Below, one piece after another: positions 1 to 9,031 of a DNA stretch of 64,000 nt. Every line of letters begins with the position of its first letter. Positions within the stretch are counted from its first letter, which is position 1. The notes below the pieces were generated by a model. The model did no database searches and was not told the origin of the DNA. It was given only the letters and a program-made list of their open reading frames with translations. Source of the stretch: Mytilus edulis (Eukaryota; Mollusca; Bivalvia; Mytilida; Mytilidae); contig NC_092346.1 in the NCBI RefSeq assembly GCF_963676685.1, positions 27,045,133-27,109,132 on the forward strand, in the 5' to 3' direction. The position numbers and the translations under genes are program-made.

Positions 1-139
1 TTTTTCCCTGTTTCATATGGAATATCAAAATAACTCTAATCTTATATAATCATTATAGAATAAGGTTTATCTTTGAAAGTTTTGCTTTACATTGTTTCTT
101 TGAATAATATTAATAGCATTTATCATCTTTTGTTTTTAG

Positions 140-2128
140 GATGTGCTTACAAGAAAGGTAAGTTTCTGCTTTATTTTGTTATACCAAAATACATTAATAT
201 ATAATTGTATCCAAGCAAGTAGTAATATTTTTTTAGTGTGTTTGTCCTTCTTTCCGTTAATCCGTCCAGTATCAGGTTTTGGTTAAGGTTATTTTCAATG
301 AATTTGTGGTCACATTAGCTTGAAACTGTGTATACATGTTTATATTTTCACGGTTCACCAAACAAGGACACATGATGGTGGGAGCATGGCATGGTTTCCC
401 ATGTACCTGCATTTATTTTAAAATAACAATTTATAATGCTTCATTGATGGAGTAAACTGAAACAACATCATGCCCACATTGTCATTTAAAATGCAAAAAA
501 AAATTATGCAAAAGGACATTCAAACTCATAAACTGACAACAAACATCATGGCAAAAATATTCAGTATTCAATAAATGAATCCAGTTTCTGTTTTTTTGTA
601 GGTATTTGTGCAATGTGTGGGAAAAAGATAATAGAGACAAAGAACTACAGACAGACATCAGTATGATTGGTGATAATGACAATGTTTGGTGATAATTACA
701 ATGTGTAGTGACAATTACAATGAGTAGTTATAATTACAATGTGTGTTGACAATTACAAAAGTGTGTTGAAAATTACATTGTGTAATAATGATTACAATTT
801 GTATTTTTATCTATTACATTTTCTGAGCTTGAAAGCACAAATTTAAAGAAATAACAAACATTTGTACCACTTATATGTTAATATGTTAGTTATTGTAAAA
901 CATTTTGTGGTCTGGATAAAATGTATCTTAGTTCAGGGTCATGGTCCTTTTTGAATGACATTATTTAATAACCATCAATAGTTATGACATTTAAAAGTTA
1001 GACAAATCTTTTCAAAGTAGTTGATGTCTTTGTATGATAAGGATACTTCAGACATTTTGACTTTTTCAGACATTTATTAAAATGATTACCTCACTTTTGG
1101 TCAAAGAAAGAAAACAGGTGAAACGAGATCAGATTGGAAATCCAAAATGTTTATTGCTATAAATGAACATTTTTACCTTAAGGAATGAAAAAAGAGAAGA
1201 TTTCAGTAAAATTACATTTTTTTCAATGAGTTTGATAAATATAGAAAGTTTTATTTCATATAAAGAGTTCAAACATCATGCTTTAAATTTATGTTTGGAC
1301 TTTGTATTCACCATTGAATTGTATGTATTATTTTCAAAACATGATTTTACATTGTTTAAAAGGGAAAACAAAAATTCTTTTCATTATCATGCACCTATTT
1401 AAAGGAAAAGATATTGTTTGTTTGTCTTGGCATAAATGATGATAATTGTTTTAGGTATGAAAGTTAAAGTGTACATTTGTATCATTTATATTTTAAAAGT
1501 TGTTCGTTGTTATTTAATGTGGGTCTCATTGGGGTCTAAGCCTGACGCGGGTTTGCCGATTTTTCGTAAGCGTGACACGGGAAAGTGAAATTATTGTGCC
1601 GTGAAAACGGGAATTAAGGTCTAGCGGGACACGGGAAATTACAATGAGAATTGCTTAGGTATATAGTATAAGCGGGATGCATGAATCTGACAAAACAGTA
1701 AGCGTGATCCAGGGTTCAGAACCCCCCCAATGAGACCCCCTTATATCAGTGTAAATAATTATATTTATCAAGGTAGATGATCACTGAATTGTTTTTACAA
1801 AGCTTAACGTTAGCATTTTAAAAAAAATGTATTTGTGTAAAAGTATCAAATTCAAAATGCAGGGTTGGATCCAGCCATTTTAAAAAGGGGGGTACCCAAC
1901 CCAGGACAAAGGGGGAGTTCAAACTATATGTCCCCATTCAAATGCATTGAGCGGCCAAAAAAAGGGGGGTTCCTTCCCCCTCCCCCTGTATCCGCAAATG
2001 AAATGCTTGGAAAAAACTAGTAATTAAAAATTAAAACTGTATGATAAGAATAAAGAAAAGCTATCAAGCTGTCACATTTTTATTTTTATTTTGAACAGAT
2101 ACAGATATCATCAGAAATTTTTGTTTAA
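140..2128 (+). CDS. Candidate 3'-terminal exons of a split gene (exons 140-157, 1070-1117, 2099-2128)
   Basis: Three short blocks look like exons in order. Block 140-157 (18 nt) follows a T-rich tract ending in AG and is followed by gtaagt. Block 1070-1117 (48 nt) follows ctttttcag and precedes gtgaaa. Block 2099-2128 follows a long T-rich tract ending in gaacag and reads to a TAA at 2126-2128. All junctions are phase 0 and the reading is open throughout; the pieces translate as DVLTRK, TFIKMITSLLVKERKQ and IQISSEIFV. In unit C the 18-nt block and the terminal coding block are identical, and the 48-nt block differs by one Lys/Glu change and one silent change. I do not recognise a protein family. 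The 5' exons would lie left of the window. With pieces this short, chance is possible; RNA evidence would decide. Confidence 0.35.
158..1069. other. Putative intron with repeats
   Basis: No coding sequence is supported here. About 220-420 belongs to a mussel-type interspersed repeat family also seen upstream of the TRIM genes (the pattern is a query-like 'cacggttcaccaaaca' segment). From about 669 to 790 there is a degenerate 18-20 bp tandem repeat built on ATTACAATGTGT, also present in unit C at about 22520-22640. Confidence 0.5.
1520..1740. mobile_element. MITE-like element with GGGTCTCATTGGGG terminal inverted repeats
   Basis: The block begins GGGTCTCATTGGGG and ends with the inverted CCCCAATGAGACCCCC. 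It is about 220 bp, non-coding, and contains repeated 'gacacggg' words. Unit C lacks it: at about 24785 the flanks join directly, so the element entered A after the A/C duplication or was lost from C. The target duplication is not clear by eye. Confidence 0.6.
1860..2002. repeat. Short interspersed repeat with G/C-run ends
   Basis: This non-coding block starts near GGATCCAGCCATTTTAAAAA and ends with an imperfect inverted counterpart rich in C runs. The homologous block in unit C is at about 24907-25052, where the ends (GGGGCGGATCCAG and CTGGATCTGCC) are more clearly inverted. It lies in the putative last intron of the candidate split gene. Confidence 0.4.
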
Positions 2129-2185
2129 AGGTATTATGATGTTTTTAACACATGTACAAAATGTATGTTGACTATAATTTTTTTA

Positions 2186-4175
2186 TACGACCGCAAAATT
2201 TGAAAAAATTTTCGTCGTATATTGCTATCACGTTGGCGTCGTCTGCGTCGTCGTCGTCTGCGTCGTCGTCGTCGTCCGAATACTTTTAGTTTTCGCACTC
2301 TAACTTTAGTAAAAGTGAATGGAAATCTATGAAATTTTAACACAAGGTTTATGACCACAAAAGGAAGGTTGGTATTGATTTTGGGAGTTTTGGTCCCAAC
2401 ATTTTAGGAATTAGGGGCCAAAAAGGGCCCAAATAAGCCTTTTCTTGGTTTTCGCACTATAACTTTAGTTTAAGTTAATAGAAATCTATGAAATTTTGAC
2501 ACAAGGTTTATGACCACAAAAGAACGGTTGGGATTGATTTTGGGAGTTTTGGTTTCAACAGTTTAGGAATTAGGGGCCAAAAAAGGGCCCAAATAAGCAT
2601 TATTCTTGGTTTTCGCACAATAACTTTAGTTTAAGTAAATAGAAATCAATGAAATTTAAACACAATGTTAATGACTACAAAAGGAAGGTTGGTATTGATT
2701 TTGGGAGTTTAGGTCCCAACAGTTTAGGAATTAGGGGCCAAAAAGGGACCCAAATAAGCATTTTTCTTGGTTTTCGCACCATAACGTTAGTATAAGTAAA
2801 TAGAAATCTATGAAATTTAAACACAAGGTTTATGACCATAAAAGGAAGGTTGGTATTGATTTTGGGAGTTTTGGTCCCAACAGAATAAGGGGCCCAAAGG
2901 GTCCAAAATTAAACTTTGTTTGATTTCATCCAAATTGAATAATTGGGGTTCTTTGATATGCCGAATCTAACTGTCATGACTGTGTATGTAGATTCTTAAC
3001 TTTTGGTCCCGTTTTCAAATTGGTCTACATTAAGGTCCAAAGGGTCCAAAATTAAACTTAGTTTGATTTTGACAAAAAATGAATCAGTTAGGTTCTTTGA
3101 TATGCTGAATCTAAAAATGTACTTAGATTCTTGATTATTGACCCAGTTTTCAAGTTGGTCCAAATCGGGGTCCAAAATTAAACTTTGTTTGATTTCATCA
3201 AAAATTGAATAAATGGGGTTCTTTGATATACCAAATCTAACTGTGTATGTAGATTCTTCATTTTTGGTCCTGTTTTCAAATTGGTCTACACTAAAGTCTA
3301 AAGGGTCCAAAATTAAACTTAGTCTGATTTTAACAAAAATTGAAATCTTGGGGTTCTTTGATATGCTGAATCCAAAAATGTACTTAGATTTTTTATTATG
3401 GGCCCAGTTTTCAAGTTGGTCCAAATCAGGATCTAAAATTATTATATTAAGTATTGTGCAATAGCAAGTCTTTTCAATTGCTCAGTATTGCGCAATGGCA
3501 AGAAATATCTAATTGCACAATATTGTGAAATAGCAATTTTTTTTTTAATTAGAGTTATCTTTCTTTGTCCAGAATAGTAAGCAAGAAATATCTAATTGCA
3601 AAATATTGTGCAATAGCAAGATTTTTTTTTAATTGGAGTTATCTTTCTTTGTCCAGAATCAACTTAAATCTTTGTTATATACAATATACAATGTATATTC
3701 ACTTTTTACTACCAACTGATAAATTAAAATAATCTTTACCATTCAGTGATAACAAGCAGTTTTTTTTACATCTTAATATTTTATGATGTATTTAAATGAG
3801 TAGTTATTGTTGCAAACTCCATTAGAAATTTTAATTGAGATTAGTTTTGGAATAAGGGAAAGGGGGATGTGATTAAAAAAATTGGGTTCAATTTTTCTCA
3901 TTTGAAATTTCATAAATAAAAAAGAAAATTTCTTCAAACATTTTTTTGAGAGGATTAATATTCAACAGCATAGTGAATTGCTCTAAGAGAAAACAAAAAT
4001 TTTAAGTTCATTAGAACACATTCATTCTGTGTCAGAAACCTATGCTGTGTCAACTATTTAATCACAATCCAAATTTAGAGCTGAATCCAGCTTGAATGTT
4101 GTGTCCATACTTGCCCCAACCGTTCAGGGTTCAACCTCTGCGGTCGTATAAAGCTACGCCCTGCGGAGCATCTGG
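2186..4175. mobile_element. Helentron/HINE-like non-autonomous element 1, with core tandem repeats
   Basis: This 1.99-kb block is missing from unit C at 25240-25246. Its left end carries TACGACCGCA. The inverse TGCGGTCGTA is not at the right terminus but at 4139-4148, followed by a short GC-rich stem-loop (about 4151-4167) and a CTGG end. This asymmetric inverted repeat plus 3' hairpin, with insertion into a T run, is the known layout of Helentron-associated elements (HINEs; the bivalve pearl elements are related). Inside are a CGTCGT microsatellite (about 2206-2276), about four ~160-bp repeats (2285-2890), about four shorter repeats sharing 'ttctttgatatgc' (2905-3440), and an ATTGTGCAATAGCAA repeat (3450-3640). 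Long open frames inside are shadows of the repeats. There is no helicase or replication-initiator coding sequence. Confidence 0.65.
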
Positions 4176-4744
4176 TTATAAAATATTTAGAAAAAAAATA
4201 GCCATTATTGTTTTAATTTTATTTATGTTGAAAATTTTATAATAAAAATTTGTAAAGATGTTTGGTGTAGGTCAATGTATCTACATTTGTAAAAACTAAT
4301 AATCAGTGTATCATCGTACAGCGGATATAGGTACTAACCAAGCGGGCATTATTGATTTTGAACTGACACGGTAACGAAAACCTTTGGTTAGTTTTATCAG
4401 CATTCAGTATACATTTCTCAACATCTGAAATTCCTGCTCCAAAAATAAAAAAGGGATACTGATTCTGTGGTGTTGTTGGCGGTGTTAACTAACTTCTTAA
4501 AAGCTTTATACCTTAGAACTAGAAGGTGGAAGAAATGGATGCTTCATACTTTGTATATCTATGCCTTATGTTACAAAGTTTCCATCTGTCACATGTCCAT
4601 TGTCCTTGACCTTATTTTCATAGTTCATTGGCTACTAGAAAAAAGTCGAGATCTTTTGTTATGTTATTTTCTCTCTTATTATGATTTAGTATATTTAGTG
4701 TATGGAAGGATTGTAAGGTGTACATTTCCATAAAAAACTATAAT
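4176..4744. other. Non-coding, mussel-type interspersed repeat
   Basis: No gene is supported. An AATAAA lies at about 4242. From about 4570 to 4735 there is one copy of a repeat containing 'ccttgacctta' and 'agtgtatggaa'; unit C carries extra diverged copies of it in tandem at 25640-26030. The homologous stretch in C starts at 25247. Confidence 0.45.
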
Positions 4745-5480
4745 ACAATACTTGTATTTGTTGGAGCAGGTGAGCAAGCATTGACCTCGAATTACACAAT
4801 ACATACTGCTTTTTGCATTTACACTTCCAGTTGTTACAACCGCCTTTACATTTGCAAGAAAGAAAGAGAAAGTTGTTAATCAGGAATTTGTGTAACAGAC
4901 ATAGAAAAGTCATCAATAGATTCTAGTTGGTTTCTGCTTAAAAAGGAGGGACGAAAGATACCAAAGGGACAGTCAAACTCATAGATCGATAACACTTCTG
5001 ATAAATTACCAACTATTGTCCCCATCTGATAGCCAAGATTTCCTACTTCCACCTCAAAACCTTGTATATATATTCCTCAAATTGGTCGGTGCTCGGTCAT
5101 ACTGTGGAATTTGGACGATAACATTGTTTCCAACAGATAAATCGCTCAGTTTCCGTTTTGTATTTCTTAATAGGACATTCGCTTGGATTTGTTGGCCAGA
5201 AAATTTGCAGGAATGATTGGAGTTTCGACTTCCTCTGATACAACTTCAATAGTTGTACAAGTTCGTTCAGTTTAACTATCCAGTTACAGAATCGTTAGGT
5301 TCTCTTTCTAATTCACCAATTCAGTATCTGTGTTTTCATGCGTGCCGTCAATTTCAATTTCACTGTTTTTCTTTTAATCCTCTTTGAACACTTTCTTTAA
5401 ATCTTCCTCTGTTTCAAGACTTGGCAAAAGTTCCTTATGCAAAGAAGATGAAGTCAAACCTTCAGACCACTGTTGTGTGT
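4745..5480 (-). pseudogene. Relic of an integrase-derived (KRBA2/Ginger-like) C-terminal region
   Basis: Read on the minus strand, 4770-4862 encodes a cysteine-rich tail (CKCKGGC, then CKCKK and VLCNSR) like the C-terminal CxCK/CNSRC segment of KRAB-A domain-containing protein 2-like and Ginger-type integrase-derived proteins. Around 5050-5190 minus-strand frames give pieces resembling the 'VGNNVIIPIP..DR' element of that family, and 5270-5480 an acidic linker. Frames are broken by indels and stops, and a piece of the common 'cgaaagataccaaagggacagtcaaac' repeat interrupts it at about 4945-5000. The same relic lies in unit C at 26300-27060. The family assignment rests on memory of motifs and is moderate. 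Confidence 0.4.
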
Positions 5481-6245
5481 CATATGACATCAGAATTTGC
5501 TCACTCTACAGACCATTTACTTTGCGGATGTCTTGGTAGACCATGGACTTTTACTAATTCTGACCATAACGATTTTGGTTCAGTAATTATATGTGCAGTG
5601 AACTCTCTCCCATTACCGCTTTAGAGGATATGGGATGCACCATAGACTAAGAAGAAAAATATCACGTAAATGATAAGCAACTCCAATGCCTCTTTTGCAT
5701 TTTACTTTAGAAATGATTAATCAACTCATGCAATTTGTCTTTGGTATTACTATGTTTGTGCTTTGTTGTGTTATTTTCAGGAAATTGCTAAATTTTTTGA
5801 TAGAATTTATCATGGTGATCAACAATGCTATCTATTTTATTGAACACTACAAATTTTATTTTTGCAAATGATCATTTGAAAGACCAGTTAATAGGAGTTC
5901 AATTTATAACATAAAGTCAATATAAATGAGTCAATATGACTTACAAATCGCATTGAAAAGTGTCTATAGTGTATCAATACTTTATTAGCACAAAAACAAT
6001 ACGATAAATTATTGTACCCGTTTTAAGTTAATTTTAGTCAAATTTTGTCCAAATTGTAATTTGTACAAGCGCTGTTTGTACAAAGTACATATTGTACAAA
6101 GTCAAAATACCAATTATAATTTGTACAATTTTTTTGTACAAATTATAATTTGTTCAAAATGATAACTTGTAATCTATTATGGTTTGATCTAGTTCTCAGA
6201 TATTATAAACAATAGGTCAATTATTATATTTAGTGTATGGAACAA
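5481..6245. other. Non-coding; palindromic GTACAAATTATAATTTGTAC repeats
   Basis: There is no supported gene. At 5781-5843 an exon-like block follows a strong polypyrimidine-AG but stands alone. From about 6040 to 6175 variants of TTGTACAAATTATAATTTGTACAA recur, a self-complementary word. The same block is in unit C at 27590-27720, and a second cluster exists only in C at 26050-26225. Confidence 0.45.
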
Positions 6246-6252
6246 ACAAAGT

Positions 6253-7025
6253 TGTACATATAAAAAGAAGATGTGGTATGATTGCCAATGCCAGAGACAA
6301 CTGTCTACAAGAGACCAAAATGACACAAAAATTAACAACTTTAGGTAACCGTACGGCCTTCAACAATGAGCCATGTCTACCTGGCTGTGTTTATATTACA
6401 TTGGCCTCAATTTCATGGCTTATTGCTTAATGTTGATTTTGTGGTTGGATGTCAGGCACTGCTAGCAACAGGACCACTATATTTGGTAAATATAATGATT
6501 ATAGGGTGAACATGTCTGTCTATCTTGGTTTATTTTACTCACTCGGCTCTGACCTTGATAATGTTAACTTTATGTATAAACCTTCACATTAAAGACTTTC
6601 ATCTGCATTTGTTTGCACCTGTTGTTCAGGGGTTGTCGTTTGTTGTGGTTCACAAGTGTTTATCCTTTCTTGGTTTTTTTTTGTGTATGGATTAGTCTTG
6701 GTTTTTCTGTTTGAATTGTTTTACACTAGTCATTCTGGGGCCCTTTATAGCTTGCTGTTCAGTGTTAGGGTATTACATCTATGGTGTTAGCCAATGCTCT
6801 GTGTCGAGGCTGTACTTTGACTATTGTACTTTGACCTATGATTGTTTACTTTTCATACATTGTGACTTGGATGGAGAGTTGTTTACTTTTCATACATTGT
6901 GACTTGGATGGAGAGTTGTTTACTTTTCATACATTGTGACTTGGATGGAGAGTTGTTTACTTTTCATACATTGTGACTTGGATGGAGAGTTGTCTAATTG
7001 GCATACAACTTCTACTTATTTCTAT
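6253..7025. repeat. Interspersed repeat pair in inverted orientation
   Basis: The left part (GAAGATGTGGTATGATTGCC, then 'gagaccaaaatgacacag' and 'cgtacggccttcaacaatgag') and the right part (to about 7020, 'ttgtctaattggcataccacttc') are inverted relatives of one very common mussel interspersed repeat. Open frames within are fortuitous. All four units carry it: B about 16845-17510, C about 27800-28460, D about 46420-47075. The repeat class (SINE-like or DNA element) is not resolved. Confidence 0.55.
6845..6992. repeat. 37-bp minisatellite, four copies
   Basis: A 37-bp unit beginning GTTTACTTTTCATACATTG and ending in 'gacttggatggagagtt' is repeated four times almost without change. The same position in unit B has two copies (17406-17480), and units C and D have one copy each. 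Confidence 0.9.
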
Positions 7026-7198
7026 TTCAACATAAATTCAGGCATGAGTAAATTAGGCGAGACATTTTACAGTGTGCACTGTCTCGACAGGAAGGTTAAC
7101 ATAGTATAGTTTAGTTTCAGTATCGAGAATATTTACACCACAACCAGTTTAGCTTAATACGAACATAGTCTCAGACATTTGAATTATTTGATTTGCAT

Positions 7199-7835
7199 TT
7201 CATTCATTCAATGTTTTATTAAAGTTTCATTTCTCAACAATCAATCTTTATTCATTGTAAAATAACACTAGATAAAATGAGAGCCATTATATACAGAATT
7301 ATAAGAGACTATTAAAATGCATAGATATAATACACAATATAAAATAAAATACTATTTACAATATATAAAATTTCTACGTCTTTTTCAAATCAATTGACAG
7401 GTTTTGGCACACATACGTATCATATTTACATCTGAGAATAAAGACACTTACTTTTGATTATCATCTAAAGTATTAAAATTATCATTAAAAGTTTCAGCAA
7501 CATGATATAAATGGTTTCTATAATCGTCATATAGAGGACATCTTAATAAAAATGCGCTTCATCTTCAATAAAAACGTCACATATATGGCACACTCTATTT
7601 TCTAAAACAATATTTTCATATCTCCATGTTTCAATTCTTAGGGGAGCAACACCACATCTAAATTTGTCGAAAGCACTTCTGTGACTGAAGGGTAAAGCTA
7701 TTTTGCAGTATTCCTCCGGTTCAAAATTTTCCTTAAACAGTCTGTAAGTTCGTAGCTTATTGCCACCTCTGCCCGATATAGATTTGTCAGAATGTAAAAC
7801 AGCATTCCAATTATCGACATGTTTTTCGCATGTTT
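7199..7835 (-). mobile_element. 5'-truncated LINE fragment with TTTGCAT target duplication
   Basis: On the minus strand this encodes the C-terminal end of a LINE reverse-transcriptase protein, including a zinc-type motif CHICDVFIEDEAH followed, after a frameshift, by the remaining Cys. A one-base deletion near 7551 breaks the frame compared with unit C (28637-29258). TTTGCAT flanks both sides (7192-7198 and 7836-7842). The low-coordinate side is an AATG-type tail, as expected for the 3' end of a CR1/L2-like LINE lying on the minus strand. Units B and D show a single TTTGCAT (17682-17688, 47246-47252), which is the empty site. Confidence 0.75.
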
Positions 7836-7895
7836 TTTGCATGAAGGTAAAAACTGAAAGTCTTTCTGATGCATACTATTACTGTTTTCCTTTTT

Positions 7896-8830
7896 AACCG
7901 GATTTTTGTGACAAAAATGTCGGTTATTGATTTGGGGATGTACGGCGGGCGGCCGGGCGGGCGGGCTGGCGGGCGGCAATCAAATGTTGTCCGTGCATTA
8001 ACTCATGAACCGTTCAACCAAAGCTTTTAAAATTTTAATATGTTATTCCTGACAACTATACGAAGGTCAAGTTTAATAATGGCGATTTTGACTTTTACCG
8101 TTCAGTAGTTATGGTTCTTGAAAGATTGAAAAATGGAGTTGTCCGTGCATTTATGCATGAACTGTTCTACCAAAGCTTCCCAAATTTTAATATGTTGTTA
8201 CTAATGAAAGAATGGAGGTCAAGTTCAATAATGACGAATTTGACTTTTACCGTTCAGGAGTTATGGTTCTTGAATAATTGAAAAATGGAGTTTCCAGTCG
8301 TGTCTGTGCATTTATGCATGAACTGTTCTACCAAAGCTTCCGAAATTTTAATATGCTGTTACTGATGACAAAATGGAGGTCAAGTTCAATAATGACGATT
8401 TTGACTTTTACCGTTCAGGAGTTATGGTTTTTGAAAGATTGAAAAATGGGTTTTCCCGTGGTGTCCGTGCATTTTCTCATGAACCATTCAACCAAAGCTT
8501 TTGAAATTTTAATATGTTGTTACTGATGACAAAATAGAGGTCAAGTTCAATAATGACGATTTTGACTTTTACCGTTCAGGAGTTATGGTTCTTGAAAGAT
8601 CGTAAAATGGCGTTTCCATTCAGGTTGTTGCATTTACTCATGAACCATTCAATCTAAGCTTTTCAAATTTTAATATGTTGATACTGATGACAAAATGGAG
8701 GTCAAATTTGATATTGACGATTTTCACTTTCACCATTCATCAGTAATGGTTCTTGTGATATTGCCAGGACACAAATAAATGATCATAAATGTTAATAAAT
8801 CCGGTTTGCTGTCGTTGTGACAGCCTCTTG
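7896..8830. mobile_element. Helentron/HINE-like non-autonomous element 2, copy in unit A
   Basis: The left end is AACCGGATTT (7896-7905). Its inverse AAATCCGGTT lies at 8798-8807, followed by a perfect six-base-pair hairpin GCTGTC-GTTGT-GACAGC (8808-8824) and CTCTTG. The core (about 7985-8770) holds about five ~165-175 bp tandem repeats containing 'accgttcaggagttatgg'. Near the left end is a run of CGGGCGGG. Units B, C and D at this position have an uninterrupted T run (for example 17738-17745), so this is an insertion into poly-T. No transposition protein is encoded. Confidence 0.65.
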
Positions 8831-9031
8831 TTTGAATAATATGTTATGTGTTCGGAAAAATAGGATAAAAATGTTTATAAATATTAAATATATATGAAAA
8901 AGTGAACAAATATGTATTTTAATAATTAAGGATCTATATGCCTTAATAAGGAAAATGACATGTCCTTTAAATGAATAAACACTATATGTTTAGATACAAT
9001 TCTATTCAAAATAATAAAATAAAAGAGCATT
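8831..9031 (-). other. 3' flank of TRIM copy 1
   Basis: This is conserved in all four units. On the minus strand it contains an ATTAAA (a known variant polyadenylation signal) about 110 nt after the stop codon, and the small palindrome CCTTAATAAGG. No canonical AATAAA is seen. Its use as a poly(A) signal is inferred. Confidence 0.35.

Noticed and set aside
2134-2358. Arginine-rich open frame on the minus strand
   Set aside because: It is produced by the CGTCGT microsatellite at the left end of HINE-like element 1.
2996-3424. 142-codon minus-strand open frame with internal repeats
   Set aside because: It repeats the tandem core of HINE-like element 1 and has no domain.
5781-5843. Exon-like block after ttattttcag (EIAKFFDRIYHG...)
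   Set aside because: It has a strong acceptor, but in unit C a stop comes earlier and the A-copy donor is lost, and it can only be joined to the other candidate exons by ignoring the TAA at 2126. Kept as a doubtful lone block.
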